Numbered from the stretch's first letter, positions 24,853 through 34,928 are shown. The stretch: 64,000 nucleotides of DNA from CAYQQJ01 sp964419935 (GCA_964419935.1 CAYQQJ010000012.1:35815-99814); one strand, 5' to 3'. Notes: generated from the sequence alone by a model not told the origin. Numbers and translations: made by a program.

Positions 24853-25257
24853 ATGAGTAGAAATAGTACAAGGGCTGAAGAAGAGACTGGAGCCATTGAT
24901 TTGACTCCAATGCTCGATGTGGTTTTTATCATGTTGATCTTCTTCATTGTGACGGCAACCTTTATCAAGGAGCCGGGCGTTGAAGTTGTTCGTCCGGACG
25001 CCGTCACGGCAGACCCCAAACCCCGCGCCAATATCCTGATTGCTGTTACCGATTCCAATGAAATCTGGATCGACAAAAACGAAGTCGATCCTCGCGCCGT
25101 CAAGACGCAGATCGAGCGGTTGTTCGCTGAAAGTCCTAACAGCACGGTTGTTATTCAAGCGGATAACAAGGCAAATATTAAAACCTTGACAGAAGTCACT
25201 CAGGCCGCTCGCGAGGCGGGTGTGCTCGACATCGCTGTCTCTGCTGAGAAGAAGTAG
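24853..25257 (+). CDS. exbD: biopolymer transport protein ExbD
   Basis: 134 residues with a single N-terminal membrane helix. The helix start reads IDLTPMLDVVFIMLIFFIVTATF, where the aspartate of MLDVV is the proton-carrying residue of ExbD/TolR. The periplasmic part (ILIAVTDSNEIWIDKNEVD, VVIQADNKANIKTLTEVTQAAREAG) is typical. Works with the ExbB encoded just upstream. Seven bases separate it from tonB. Confidence 0.96.
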   Translation: MSRNSTRAEEETGAIDLTPMLDVVFIMLIFFIVTATFIKEPGVEVVRPDAVTADPKPRANILIAVTDSNEIWIDKNEVDPRAVKTQIERLFAESPNSTVVIQADNKANIKTLTEVTQAAREAGVLDIAVSAEKK

Positions 25258-25264
25258 ACGTCCT

Positions 25265-25870
25265 ATGAACTTAGCAAGATTTATCACGGCCTTACTGCCT
25301 GCTCTTGGTGTGACCTTGGGATTGTTGCTGCTGATGCATTTTTTGATCTCAGCCAATCTCAAAGCGCCGGACGATGTCGTGGAGATCAAAATCCCCGACA
25401 TTGTCATGCCGGAACGGCAGATCGAAACACAGTACGACACCTCTAAACCGGACAAGCCGGACGAGCCGGAAGAACCACCACCTGAACTGCCTGAGCCCGA
25501 ATACGAACCAGTAGATCTGTCTGATAGCTCGGTGAGCATTGCTATGAATATGGATAGCAATGTGCAGATTGGCGGAATTGGTGGCTTTTCCTCGGATGGT
25601 GAGTTTTTGCCGATTGTGAAGGTTGCACCACAATACCCACGTCGAGCGCTTTCTCGCGGTATCGAGGGGTATTGCACGGTCCAGTACACTGTAACCAAGA
25701 ACGGAGCAGTGAGAGATCCTGTGGTGGTGGACGCTCAACCCGAAGGCATTTTTGACCGTGCGTCGATTCAAGCCGCGCTGAAGTTTAAATACAAGCCTCG
25801 CGTGATAGACGGCGAACCAGTGGATGTTCCCGGCGTTCGCAATAGGTTCACCTACACGCTAGAGCAGTAG
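25265..25870 (+). CDS. tonB: energy transducer TonB (short TonB2 type)
   Basis: 201 residues. One N-terminal membrane helix (~8-28), a short acidic-proline linker (PDKPDEPEEPPPELPEPEYEP, ~60-80) and a C-terminal TonB domain (LPIVKVAPQYPRRALSRGIEGYCTVQYTV, then VDAQPEGIFDRASIQAALKFKYKPRVIDG). It links the inner-membrane motor to outer-membrane TonB-dependent receptors. The ATG at 25265 follows exbD by seven bases and gives the usual N-terminus; an in-frame upstream codon at 25220 lies inside exbD. Confidence 0.95.
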   Translation: MNLARFITALLPALGVTLGLLLLMHFLISANLKAPDDVVEIKIPDIVMPERQIETQYDTSKPDKPDEPEEPPPELPEPEYEPVDLSDSSVSIAMNMDSNVQIGGIGGFSSDGEFLPIVKVAPQYPRRALSRGIEGYCTVQYTVTKNGAVRDPVVVDAQPEGIFDRASIQAALKFKYKPRVIDGEPVDVPGVRNRFTYTLEQ

Positions 25871-25875
25871 AAATA

Positions 25876-27315
25876 ATGGTGAAAGCTATGAATTTGAAAA
25901 CAGCAGTTAAAGCGCTCTCTGCGAGTGTTGTGTTCACAGCTGCAACCATTGCTGTGCCCACGGCTCTTAATTCAGCCGCTGCATTAGTTGGCCATTCGCC
26001 GGTGTTCGGTTCGGCTTTTGCGCAAAATGCTGAAGGGGAAAAGGAAGAAACCCGCATTACGCCAGCCATGAGCGAGGCAATGTTCAAGAAGTTCGGTAAG
26101 GTTCAAGAGCTCGGTAATCCAGAAGAGGAAGGTGTTGAGCCCAATCTTCCGGAAGCTCTCAAGGAGCTGAACGAGATTCGTGACGACTGCGAAAAATGCA
26201 ACAAGTACGAACTCGCCACCATGTACAACTATTATGGTTGGTTGTACTACGCGCTGGAGCAGCCTCAAAAGGCGATTGATGCCTATGAGAACCTGTTGGC
26301 TCAGTCTCCGGAGATCCCGCTTGGGTTGGAACTGGGAACCATGTACAAAATTGCCCAGTTGAACTATGCCGAGGACAACTATCAGGAAGCTCTTGAATGG
26401 TTGAATAAATGGATGGATGTGGCAGACAACGTCAGTGCCCAGTCTTACGTCATGCGCGCTCAGATTTATTATCAATTGGGCAATAACGCAAATGCGCTGA
26501 CAGACGTGAATAAAGGCGTCTCCATGGAAGAAGCCAAGGGTGATGTGCCTGCGGAGGGTTGGTACAACCTGCAGCGTGCACTTTATCTGGATAAGGAAGA
26601 TTACAAGACCGGCATCGCCATTTTGGAAAAAATGGTTGTTCACTACCCCAAGGTGCAATATTGGCGTCAACTTTCCCAGCTGTATGGGGCAGTGGGTCGT
26701 GAAGGCGATCAGCTATATGTTCTCGATGCGCTTTATGTGTCGGATCAGTTGGAAAGCGAGACCGACGTAAAGAATCTGGCGCTTCTTTTGTTGGGCGAAC
26801 AGGTACCCTATAAAGCGGCGAAAATACTGAAGAAAGGTATTGATAGTGGCTTGATCGATGACACATCGAAAAACCTGGAGATATTGGCAAATGCTCTGCG
26901 CATGGCGCAGAGCGTGCAGGAATCAATTCCAGTGATGGCCAAGGCCGCCGCCAAGTCTGATGACGGTGATCTCTACTCGCAGCTGGCGGCAATCTATCTG
27001 GATGCCGAAGAAAACCAAAAATCTGTTGATGCTGCCAATTCAGCTCTCAAATTGGGTGACGTGCGCCGGCCCGGCAACCTTCACTTAACCAAGGCTATGG
27101 CACACTTCAATCTGGAAGAATACGACGCATCAATCAAGTCATTCCAGGAAGCAGCGAAAATCAAGGAAGGCGGTGTTAAAGAAATTGCTGAACAATGGCT
27201 GGGTCACGTGCGTGCTGAAAAGGAACGTGTTGAAAGACTGCGTGAATCTGTTGAGTCGCAAAAGCGTTTGGAAGAAAAGCGCAAGGCTAAAGCGAAAGCT
27301 GCAGAAAATGCTTGA
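25876..27315 (+). CDS. TPR protein, last gene of the TonB operon
   Basis: 479 residues with a signal peptide-like N-terminus (AVKALSASVVFTAATIAVPTAL) and then TPR-type helical repeats throughout (YNYYGWLYYALEQPQKAIDAYENLL, IAQLNYAEDNYQEALEWLNKW, LHLTKAMAHFNLEEYDASIKSFQEA). It ends in a highly charged coil (EKERVERLRESVESQKRLEEKRKAKAKA). TPR proteins at this position in TtpC-ExbB-ExbD-TonB operons probably help assemble the transport system in the periplasm. It begins five bases after tonB; an in-frame ATG at 25888 is an alternative start. A strong terminator follows. Confidence 0.85.
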   Translation: MVKAMNLKTAVKALSASVVFTAATIAVPTALNSAAALVGHSPVFGSAFAQNAEGEKEETRITPAMSEAMFKKFGKVQELGNPEEEGVEPNLPEALKELNEIRDDCEKCNKYELATMYNYYGWLYYALEQPQKAIDAYENLLAQSPEIPLGLELGTMYKIAQLNYAEDNYQEALEWLNKWMDVADNVSAQSYVMRAQIYYQLGNNANALTDVNKGVSMEEAKGDVPAEGWYNLQRALYLDKEDYKTGIAILEKMVVHYPKVQYWRQLSQLYGAVGREGDQLYVLDALYVSDQLESETDVKNLALLLLGEQVPYKAAKILKKGIDSGLIDDTSKNLEILANALRMAQSVQESIPVMAKAAAKSDDGDLYSQLAAIYLDAEENQKSVDAANSALKLGDVRRPGNLHLTKAMAHFNLEEYDASIKSFQEAAKIKEGGVKEIAEQWLGHVRAEKERVERLRESVESQKRLEEKRKAKAKAAENA

Positions 27316-27337
27316 GCTGGTAGGCAATAGCTAGTGC

Positions 27338-27366
27338 AAAAAAAAAGGGGCGTAGGCCCCTTTTTT
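27338..27366 (+). terminator. bidirectional intrinsic terminator
   Basis: A run of A's, then GGGG-CGTAGG-CCCC (27347-27360), then six T's. It ends the TonB operon on the + strand and, by symmetry, can also end the argE-argA transcript coming from the other side. Confidence 0.9.
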
Positions 27367-27458
27367 ATGCCTCAAACATTATTCCTGGAGTCGTAAGCCG
27401 TATACGTATGGTGCGCGTTCGCTTGTGTGAGCGGGCCAGGTGAACCGTACCGGATTTC

Positions 27459-28781
27459 TTATTTCTTGATGGACTTGCCAAAAACTTTGGAGCGGCGTTC
27501 AAAGTTGTACAGTTCCTGCCGCTTGGCGGGAAGGTCGTCCAGGTGGCACTCCACAAAGCCCTGCTCCAAAAACCAATGGGCTGTCTGGGTGGTGAGCACA
27601 TAAAGCTGCTTAAGCCCGAGTCGTTGCGCCTGGCGCTCCACGTGATGTAGCAACTTTGCTGCGCGACCACCCCGCTGATAATCCTTGTGCACCGCGACGC
27701 AGGCCAGCTCACCGGCTTCGGCTTCCTCAAAGGGATAGAGAGCAGCACAGCCAATGATGACGTTATCCTTTTCCATCACCGTAAAGTAATTGACTTCATT
27801 TTCAAGTAGTTCACGGGAGCGCTTTACCAGGATACCTTCTCGCTCCAGCGGCTCAATCAAGCCCAGAATCCCCCCAACGTCTTCAATGTTTGCGCGGCGG
27901 ACCGTCTCATAGCTGTCGCGATACACCATGGTGCCGCTGCCGTCGCGAGTGAATAGCTCACGCAATAGAGCCCCGTCCTCGGTGGCGGAAATAACGTGAG
28001 CGCGAGGCACACCGCTGTCGCAGGCCTTGTGGCAGGCACGCAGAGCAAAGTAGGTGTTGGAGCGGTTTTGTTCGGGCTGCTCTACCAGGAATTTCTCGCA
28101 CTTCAGTAACGTCATTTCGCGGTAGACATTATTATCATTGTCGTAGATCGGGCCGTCGTCATTGTAGGCAATCAATTTGTCCGCCTGTAGTGCTGTGGCG
28201 ATGTTGATCGCGACATCGGCAAATGACAGATTGAATATCTCTCCGGTGGCGGAATAGCCCAGCGGAGATACCAGAGCTATTGCCCCGTCTTCGATGGCGC
28301 CGGCCAGGGATTGTTTGTCGACGCTGCGCACCTTACCCGTATGTTGAAAGTCCACACCGTCAATCACACCTTGGGGCATGGCTGTAACAAAGTTGCCGCT
28401 GCGTACGCGGATGCGTGCACCATACAGAGGTGAATGAGGCAGCCCGGCAGAAAAGCTCGCTTCCAATTGCAGGCGGGTGGTGCCCACCGCTTGAAGAACG
28501 TGGGGCATATCTTCCTTGGCCGTGACTCTAAGACCATTGTGAAAGCTGGAGTCAATGCCATGAGCGGCAAGTTGCGCCGCGATTTCAGAGCGTGCTCCAT
28601 GCACTACCGCTATACGCACGCCCAGGCTATTTAGTATGCCGATATCATTGATGATGTTGCCGAAATTGTCATTGTCGATGCAATCCCCCGGCAGCATGAT
28701 CACGAAGGTCTTTTTGCGGTGAGCATTGATATAGGGCGCGGAATGCCTGAACCATTTGATGTAGTCTGCGTTTTCTGTCAC
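27459..28781 (-). CDS. argA: N-acetylglutamate synthase ArgA
   Basis: 440 residues, the normal length. ArgA acetylates glutamate with acetyl-CoA, the first step of arginine synthesis. The N-terminal amino-acid-kinase-like domain (~15-290: TFVIMLPGDCI, IAVVHGARSEIAAQL, DGAIALVSPLGYSATGEIFNL) binds arginine for feedback control. The C-terminal GNAT domain (~295-435) has LACVAVHKDYQRGGRAAKLLHHVE, the acetyl-CoA loop. It lies 18 bases downstream of argE on the same strand, an arginine pair. Confidence 0.97.
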   Translation of the reverse strand: MTENADYIKWFRHSAPYINAHRKKTFVIMLPGDCIDNDNFGNIINDIGILNSLGVRIAVVHGARSEIAAQLAAHGIDSSFHNGLRVTAKEDMPHVLQAVGTTRLQLEASFSAGLPHSPLYGARIRVRSGNFVTAMPQGVIDGVDFQHTGKVRSVDKQSLAGAIEDGAIALVSPLGYSATGEIFNLSFADVAINIATALQADKLIAYNDDGPIYDNDNNVYREMTLLKCEKFLVEQPEQNRSNTYFALRACHKACDSGVPRAHVISATEDGALLRELFTRDGSGTMVYRDSYETVRRANIEDVGGILGLIEPLEREGILVKRSRELLENEVNYFTVMEKDNVIIGCAALYPFEEAEAGELACVAVHKDYQRGGRAAKLLHHVERQAQRLGLKQLYVLTTQTAHWFLEQGFVECHLDDLPAKRQELYNFERRSKVFGKSIKK

Positions 28782-28799
28782 TGCTCTTGTCTCGCTTAA

Positions 28800-29972
28800 T
28801 TACGATTTATCAAAGTCATTTGTGTTAACGCACAACGTCTTTATCAAGTGCTTGAGCACATCAATGGCCGGTGCGATTTGGCTCTGTTCTATATATTCAT
28901 TCGGCTGGTGGGCCTGGTCGATACTGCCGGGCCCCATCACCACGGTTTCCATTCCCAGGGCCTGCATGAAAGGTGCTTCAGTGGCGAAGGCGACGCTGCC
29001 GGCGGTGTGGCCGGTCAGCTTTTCCACCGCATGGATCAGTTGCGAATTCGCCGTCTGCTCGAACGGGGGCACGCCAGGAAAAAGCTGGGACAGAACAATG
29101 TCGGTGCCCGTCGCTTCTGCCAAGGGTGCCAGACGGCGGCGCAGGGCACTGCGTATATCGTTCAGGTCCATCCCCGGCAGCGGACGAAAATCCAGATGCA
29201 GCTCACACTGGCCACAGATGCGATTGGGGTTGTCGCCGCCGTGGATGCAGCCCAGGTTCATGGTGGGAACGGCGATGGTGAAGCCGGGGTTGGTGTAGCG
29301 CTGCTGCAGCTCAGCGCGAAACTGGAGAAGATCACTCATCACCAGATGCATGGCTTCCAGGGCATTGTTGCCCAGCGCCGGATCTGACGAATGGCCGGAT
29401 TGCCCCTCCACCCGAATGGCCTCCATCATCATTCCTTTATGCATGCGAATCGGGTGCATACCTGTGGGTTCGCCAATCACCGCATAACGACCGTGAGGCC
29501 GCCCCGCATCTACCAGCGCCTTGGCACCATCCATCGAGGATTCCTCGTCAGCGGTGGCGACGATGATCAGCGGCTGCTTGAGCTCCGCCGCCGTGAATGC
29601 CTGGGCAGCGGCCAGTGCGACCGGGAAGAAACCCTTCATGTCCGTGGCGCCCAGCCCGTAAAAGCGATCATTTTTTTCGCTCAGCTGATAAGGGTCCTGT
29701 TCCCAGAGTTCGGGGTTACAGGGCACGGTATCCGTATGTCCGGCCAACACCAGGCCGCCCGGTCCACTGCCGAGCGTGGCTATCAGGTTGGCCTTGTTGC
29801 TGTAACCCGGTACATCCATTATTTCGGTGGCAAAACCGATGTCTGCAAGCCAGCCTGCCAACAGCTCGACCACGGGGCGGTTGCCCATGTCGAATGCCGG
29901 CGTGGTACAGCTGACCGAGGGGATGGCAACGAGCTGACGCAGCTGCTCAGTAAAATCGGGTAGCGCTTTCAT
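28800..29972 (-). CDS. argE: acetylornithine deacetylase ArgE
   Basis: 390 residues of M20 metallopeptidase fold. ArgE hydrolyses N-acetylornithine to ornithine. Metal and catalytic motifs: VLAGHTDTVPC (His and Asp), GLGATDMKGFFPVAL, IVATADEESSMDGAKAL (catalytic Glu pair) and the C-terminal VMGPGSIDQAHQPNEYI (His). The middle dimerisation domain carries EGQSGHSSDP. ATG 29972 with GGTGAGAG upstream gives the expected start MKALPDF; the longer frame to 30035 runs into the upstream region. Followed by argA 18 bases later. Confidence 0.95.
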   Translation of the reverse strand: MKALPDFTEQLRQLVAIPSVSCTTPAFDMGNRPVVELLAGWLADIGFATEIMDVPGYSNKANLIATLGSGPGGLVLAGHTDTVPCNPELWEQDPYQLSEKNDRFYGLGATDMKGFFPVALAAAQAFTAAELKQPLIIVATADEESSMDGAKALVDAGRPHGRYAVIGEPTGMHPIRMHKGMMMEAIRVEGQSGHSSDPALGNNALEAMHLVMSDLLQFRAELQQRYTNPGFTIAVPTMNLGCIHGGDNPNRICGQCELHLDFRPLPGMDLNDIRSALRRRLAPLAEATGTDIVLSQLFPGVPPFEQTANSQLIHAVEKLTGHTAGSVAFATEAPFMQALGMETVVMGPGSIDQAHQPNEYIEQSQIAPAIDVLKHLIKTLCVNTNDFDKS

Positions 29973-30120
29973 TACACTCTCACCTGCCTGTTCGGCCAGA
30001 AGGGTTAGAAAGAAGAATCGCACAGTCACCGCCAAAATGAGTCTGCACTGGCAGTGTTTCGTTTAGCTTATTTGAAATGGGTCGGTTTGTCTTGTATGGG
30101 TTTAGGGCTACAATCGGTTG

Positions 30121-31938
30121 ATGCGCAGGAATGATGACTATAAAGCCAACGAGACGCCAATGAAGAGCCCCGGAGTAGCGGAAACCAATTTGGACTTGCG
30201 CGGTTTGCTGATGCAGCTGACCGAAGACAAACGCATATCGTCTGAAAGTGCCAACCGGTTGCTGGGAGCCAATCGCACCCGTGAACAAACCGCAATGCAC
30301 CCTCTCAGCTATATCGGCAGTCAGCGGCTGGAAGACCTGGCGCGGCCGGGCAAGGTGCTGGATGAGCTGAGCCTGCTTGACTGGCTGGCGGATCGTTCGG
30401 GCCTGCCGGTATTCCACATCGACCCCATGCGTATTCAGGTGGCTGAAGTAGCCGACATCATGTCCTACGCCTTCGCCAAGCGGCACGGTTTGCTGTGCGT
30501 GAAGGTCAGTGCCGACGAAGTGGTGGTCGCCGTAACCCAGCCATACTTGACCGGCTGGATGGAGCAGCTGGAGCAGGTTGCCCGGCGCCGGGTACGTCGG
30601 GTGCTCGCATCGCCCAGCGATATCGAACGCTACCGAGTGGAGTTCTATTCCCTGGCCCGGTCAGTCTCCGGTGCGCAGGATGGCGGCGCGCGCCCCTCGG
30701 GTGTGGCCAATTTCGAACAACTGCTCGAGCTCGGTAGTCTCAAGGATCCCGAGGCCAACGACCAGCATATCGTCAATATTGTCGACTGGTTGTTGCAATA
30801 CGCCTTCGATCAGCGGGCCAGTGACATCCACATTGAGCCGCGACGCACCATGGCACGCATGCGCTTTCGCATTGACGGTGTGTTGCATCCGATTTATGAA
30901 TTTCCCGCCAGTGTTGCCACGGCCATTGTCAGCCGTATCAAAATTCTCGGTCGTATGAACGTCGCTGAAAAACGCAAACCACAGGATGGGCGAATCAAAA
31001 CCAAGCGCCCCAACGGATCCGAAGCGGAATTGCGGCTGTCCACTTTGCCGACTGCGTTCGGCGAAAAACTGGTGATGCGGATTTTCGATCCCGACGTGCT
31101 GCTGCGTTCATTCGAGGACCTCGGGTTGGTTGGTGACGACTACCAGCGCTGGCAATCCATGGTGCAGAACCCCCACGGCATTTTGCTGGTGACCGGGCCG
31201 ACGGGCTCCGGTAAAACCACAACCCTTTATTCTTCTCTGCGCCAGCTGGCGACCGATGAAGTCAATATCAGCACCATCGAAGACCCGATTGAGATGGTCG
31301 AGGAAGCTTTCAACCAGACCCAAGTTCATCACAGCATCGGCCTCGATTTCGCCGCTGGGGTGCGCACGCTGATGCGCCAGGACCCGGACATCATCATGGT
31401 CGGCGAAATCCGTGACCTGGAAACGGCGCAGATGGCGACCCAGGCTGCACTCACCGGCCACCTTGTGCTCTCCACACTGCACACCAATGATGCGCCCACC
31501 GCGATCACCCGCCTGCTGGATCTTGGCATGCCGGCTTATCTATTGAAGTCCACGGTGCTCGGCGTCATGGCGCAGCGTCTGGTGCGCATGCTGTGCCCTC
31601 ATTGCAAACAGCCGACGGAGATGGATAGCGGTGCCTGGGAGCAGCTGGTGCGCCCCTGGAAAGTGGCCAAGCCGAGCAAGGTCTATCAGCCGGTGGGGTG
31701 TCTGGAGTGCCGCAACACGGGCTATTATGGCCGGCAGGGGTTATATGAGATTCTGTCGTTGAGTGACAATATCCAAACCCTGATCAACGATAACTGCGAC
31801 CTTAACGCGCTGCGCCAGCAGGCAATGCGGGAAGGCATGCGCACCCTGCGGCTTTCGGGCGCGCAGAAAATCGCACAGGGACTGACGACCATTGAAGAAG
31901 TGCTGCGCGTGGCGCCGCCCCTGGAAAAATATCAGTAA
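30121..31938 (+). CDS. orphan GspE/PilB-family secretion or pilus ATPase
   Basis: About 605 residues. The N-terminal MshEN-like domain (~60-170) leads to a GspE/PilB core: Walker A VTGPTGSGKTT (~365), the Asp box STIEDPIEMVEEAFNQTQV, Walker B RQDPDIIMVGEIRDLETA, and the His box LVLSTLHTNDAPTAI. A CX2C...CX2C zinc motif follows (CPHCKQ, CLECRNTGYYGR, ~500-540). Such hexameric ATPases extend pili or drive type II secretion, but no other pilus or secretion gene is near; glnE follows. The start is unclear: ATG 30121, TTG 30118 and ATG 30160 are all possible and none has a strong ribosome site. Confidence 0.88.
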   Translation: MRRNDDYKANETPMKSPGVAETNLDLRGLLMQLTEDKRISSESANRLLGANRTREQTAMHPLSYIGSQRLEDLARPGKVLDELSLLDWLADRSGLPVFHIDPMRIQVAEVADIMSYAFAKRHGLLCVKVSADEVVVAVTQPYLTGWMEQLEQVARRRVRRVLASPSDIERYRVEFYSLARSVSGAQDGGARPSGVANFEQLLELGSLKDPEANDQHIVNIVDWLLQYAFDQRASDIHIEPRRTMARMRFRIDGVLHPIYEFPASVATAIVSRIKILGRMNVAEKRKPQDGRIKTKRPNGSEAELRLSTLPTAFGEKLVMRIFDPDVLLRSFEDLGLVGDDYQRWQSMVQNPHGILLVTGPTGSGKTTTLYSSLRQLATDEVNISTIEDPIEMVEEAFNQTQVHHSIGLDFAAGVRTLMRQDPDIIMVGEIRDLETAQMATQAALTGHLVLSTLHTNDAPTAITRLLDLGMPAYLLKSTVLGVMAQRLVRMLCPHCKQPTEMDSGAWEQLVRPWKVAKPSKVYQPVGCLECRNTGYYGRQGLYEILSLSDNIQTLINDNCDLNALRQQAMREGMRTLRLSGAQKIAQGLTTIEEVLRVAPPLEKYQ

Positions 31939-32009
31939 AACGCCGACTTTTTGCATGGCCTCCGCACGTTAGTAGCTGCCATTCCATCTCACCGACCTTC
32001 CAAAACTTT

Positions 32010-34928
32010 ATGACTGACTCCTCCCTCTGGTTTCAACCCGACGACGCCGAATTTGCCCGGCAGGATCTCGCGCTTTATGCGCGTCTGTTGCGGGAACATG
32101 CGGACGCGCCCTTACTGGCCGCGTTGCAAGACGTGTTTTCTGCCAAGCCGCAACGTCTTGCGGAATTTCGCAAAACCATTATTGGCAGCGACTTCGCCGC
32201 CAAGTATCTGTGCAGTCAGCCTGCGGTGCTGTTGGAGTTGCTGCGTGACGACTCGCTGGACAACACCTGGAACAAGCACAGCTTCCGCGACGCACTGAAA
32301 AAAGCCGTGGCAGATGCTGTGTCCGAGGATGACTGGGATGCCCGCCTACGCCAATATCGCAATCGCGCCATGGTGCGCATCATCTGGCGAGACTTCAATC
32401 GCCTCTGCGATATGCGCGCCACTGTCGCGGAGCTCAGCGATCTCGCCCGCGCCTGTATCCAGGCCTGCCTTGATCATCACTACGCATCGCTTACCGCGCG
32501 CTTCGGCGTGCCGCGGGATCGCCAGGGTGAGCAGCAGTGTTTTCTCGTGCTGGGCATGGGCAAGCTCGGAGCGGGCGAGTTGAATCTCTCCTCGGATATT
32601 GACCTGATTTTCGCTTACCCGCGTTCGGGGGACACGGATGGTGAAAAGTCCCTGAGCAATCAGGAATTCTTCGTGCGCCTCGGTCAGCGCATTATCAAAT
32701 CTCTGGATACCCATACCGGGGAAGGCTTCGTCTTCCGCGTGGATATGCGTCTGCGACCGTACGGACAGAGCGGTGCTCTGGTGTCCAACTTCGATGCATT
32801 GGAAGACTACTACCAAACTCAGGGGCGGGAGTGGGAGCGCTACGCCATGGTCAAGGCCCGGGTGGTGGCAACCAACGGGCCCGCGTCAGCCACCAAGCAG
32901 TTGATGGCTATTTTGCGCAGTTTTACCTTCCGCCGTTACGTCGACTTCTCCGCGATTGATTCCCTGCGCAACCTGAAACAGATGATCAGCCGGGAGGTGA
33001 AGCGGCGTGGCATTGAGGACGATGTCAAGCTCGGTGCCGGCGGTATCCGGGAAATTGAATTTATCGCCCAGGCGTTTCAGTTGATTCGCGGCGGTCGGGA
33101 TACGGAATTGCAGGACAACCGGATTCTCAGGATATTGCCTCGCTTGCGCCAGCTCGGATGTCTGCCCCAGGGCATTGACCAGGTGCTCACTGAGGCCTAC
33201 GTCTTTCTGCGTAACACCGAGCACGCGCTGCAGGGTTATCAGGACCGCCAGACCCAGAGCCTGCCGACCAGCGATATCGACCGCGCGCGCCTGGCCTACG
33301 TGATGGGTTTTTCCTCCTGGGAAGACTTTCTGCCCGTGCTTCAGGCCCACCGCCAGCGGGTGCAGCAGGAATTTCAGGCCGTGGTTGAAGAGCCGGAGCA
33401 GGATGCACCGGAGGACCCGCGGCAGCTGGCTGATTGGGAAGCCTTCTGGCGCGGGGAATTTGATGAAACAGAAGAGTTGGCGCTGTTTGCCGGGTACCGC
33501 CACGAAGAGCCGGCGCGCAGTCGCGCGTTGCTGCGCGAGCTGAAGTTATCGCCCACGTTTGCCGCCATGCATGCCACAGGGCGCGAGCGGCTGGACGACT
33601 TCATGCCGCGTCTGCTGGTCGCGGTGTCATCGACAGATGCCCCCTCGGAGACACTGGCGCGCATGCTGCGTCTGGTGTCATCGGTCGCACGGCGCAGCAC
33701 CTATTTGCTTCTCTTGATTGAGAACCCCCAGGCGCTCACCCAGCTGGTGGAGCTGAGTACCGCAAGCCCATGGATTGCCAGTGAAATGGCGGCTCACCCC
33801 ATGCTGTTGGACGAGTTGCTGGACCCCAGCACACTCTATTCGGTGCCGCCGAAAGCCGAGCTGGAAGATGATTTGCGTCGCAGCATGCTGCGCATTGATC
33901 CCGATGACCTCGAAGGCCAGATGGAGGCGCTGCGTTATTTCCGCTCGGCCCATGCGCTGCGGGTTGCGGCATGTGAGCTCAAGCAGACGCTGCCCTTGAT
34001 GCGCGCCAGTGACTATCAGACCGAACTGGCGGAAGTCCTGCTGGACTATGTGTTACACCTTGCCTGGAACCAGCTGGTCGCGCGCCATGGATACCCTGCC
34101 GGCAACACCACCCAGCAACCTGACTTCGTCATTATTGGTTATGGCAAGCTGGGCGGTATTGAACTCGGCCACGGGTCGGATCTCGATCTGGTCTTTATTC
34201 ATGATGCCGATGCCAACGGCGCGACCGACGGCGAGCGCAGCATCGACAATGTCACTTTCTATATGCGCCTCGGGCAAAAGATCATCCATATTCTGAGCAC
34301 CAATACCCTCTCGGGCAAACTTTACGAAACGGATATGCGCCTGAGACCCTCGGGCAATTCGGGCATGCTGGTGGCGAGTTTCAACGGGTTTGAGAAATAC
34401 CAGCGGGAGTCGGCGTGGACCTGGGAACATCAGGCCCTGGTGCGCGCGCGCGCGGTGGCAGGCTCGGCTCCCTTGGCGGCACGCTTTGACCAGGTGCGCG
34501 CCGAGGTGCTGCGACAGGAGCGGGACCCGCAAAAACTGAAGCTGGATGTAAAAGAAATGCGGCAGAAAATGCGGGCCCATCTGGGCTCGTCGGCCAAGGA
34601 TAATGAATCCAATTTATTTCATCTCAAGCAGGATGCCGGCGGTATCGTCGACATTGAATTTATGGTTCAATATGCGGTTCTGGCCTGGGCCCATGCTGAT
34701 CCGACGTTGGTGCGCTACACCGACAATATCCGTATCCTGGGTTGTCTGGAACAATCCGGAGTGCTGGGCACCCAAGAGGTGGACCAGCTAATTGAAGCCT
34801 ACAAAGCATTTCGATCCGCAGGACATCGTCTGGCACTGCAACAGCAGTCAAGCCTGGTCGATGGCAGCCCCTTCGCTTCCGAGCGACAAGTCGTACAACA
34901 GTGTTGGCAGCGGCTTTTGGAGGCATAA
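32010..34928 (+). CDS. glnE: bifunctional glutamine synthetase adenylyltransferase/adenylyl-removing enzyme
   Basis: 972 residues. Two homologous nucleotidyltransferase halves are visible: the N-terminal deadenylylating half with GMGKLGAGELNLSSDIDLIFAY (~185-206) and the C-terminal adenylylating half with GYGKLGGIELGHGSDLDLVFIHD (~705-727). Each is followed by MRLRPYG or MRLRPSG and by a helical bundle (LGAGGIREIEFIAQ, QDAGGIVDIEFMVQ). GlnE adjusts glutamine synthetase activity to nitrogen state under control of PII. It could share a nitrogen theme with ptsP elsewhere in the window. Confidence 0.97.
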   Translation: MTDSSLWFQPDDAEFARQDLALYARLLREHADAPLLAALQDVFSAKPQRLAEFRKTIIGSDFAAKYLCSQPAVLLELLRDDSLDNTWNKHSFRDALKKAVADAVSEDDWDARLRQYRNRAMVRIIWRDFNRLCDMRATVAELSDLARACIQACLDHHYASLTARFGVPRDRQGEQQCFLVLGMGKLGAGELNLSSDIDLIFAYPRSGDTDGEKSLSNQEFFVRLGQRIIKSLDTHTGEGFVFRVDMRLRPYGQSGALVSNFDALEDYYQTQGREWERYAMVKARVVATNGPASATKQLMAILRSFTFRRYVDFSAIDSLRNLKQMISREVKRRGIEDDVKLGAGGIREIEFIAQAFQLIRGGRDTELQDNRILRILPRLRQLGCLPQGIDQVLTEAYVFLRNTEHALQGYQDRQTQSLPTSDIDRARLAYVMGFSSWEDFLPVLQAHRQRVQQEFQAVVEEPEQDAPEDPRQLADWEAFWRGEFDETEELALFAGYRHEEPARSRALLRELKLSPTFAAMHATGRERLDDFMPRLLVAVSSTDAPSETLARMLRLVSSVARRSTYLLLLIENPQALTQLVELSTASPWIASEMAAHPMLLDELLDPSTLYSVPPKAELEDDLRRSMLRIDPDDLEGQMEALRYFRSAHALRVAACELKQTLPLMRASDYQTELAEVLLDYVLHLAWNQLVARHGYPAGNTTQQPDFVIIGYGKLGGIELGHGSDLDLVFIHDADANGATDGERSIDNVTFYMRLGQKIIHILSTNTLSGKLYETDMRLRPSGNSGMLVASFNGFEKYQRESAWTWEHQALVRARAVAGSAPLAARFDQVRAEVLRQERDPQKLKLDVKEMRQKMRAHLGSSAKDNESNLFHLKQDAGGIVDIEFMVQYAVLAWAHADPTLVRYTDNIRILGCLEQSGVLGTQEVDQLIEAYKAFRSAGHRLALQQQSSLVDGSPFASERQVVQQCWQRLLEA

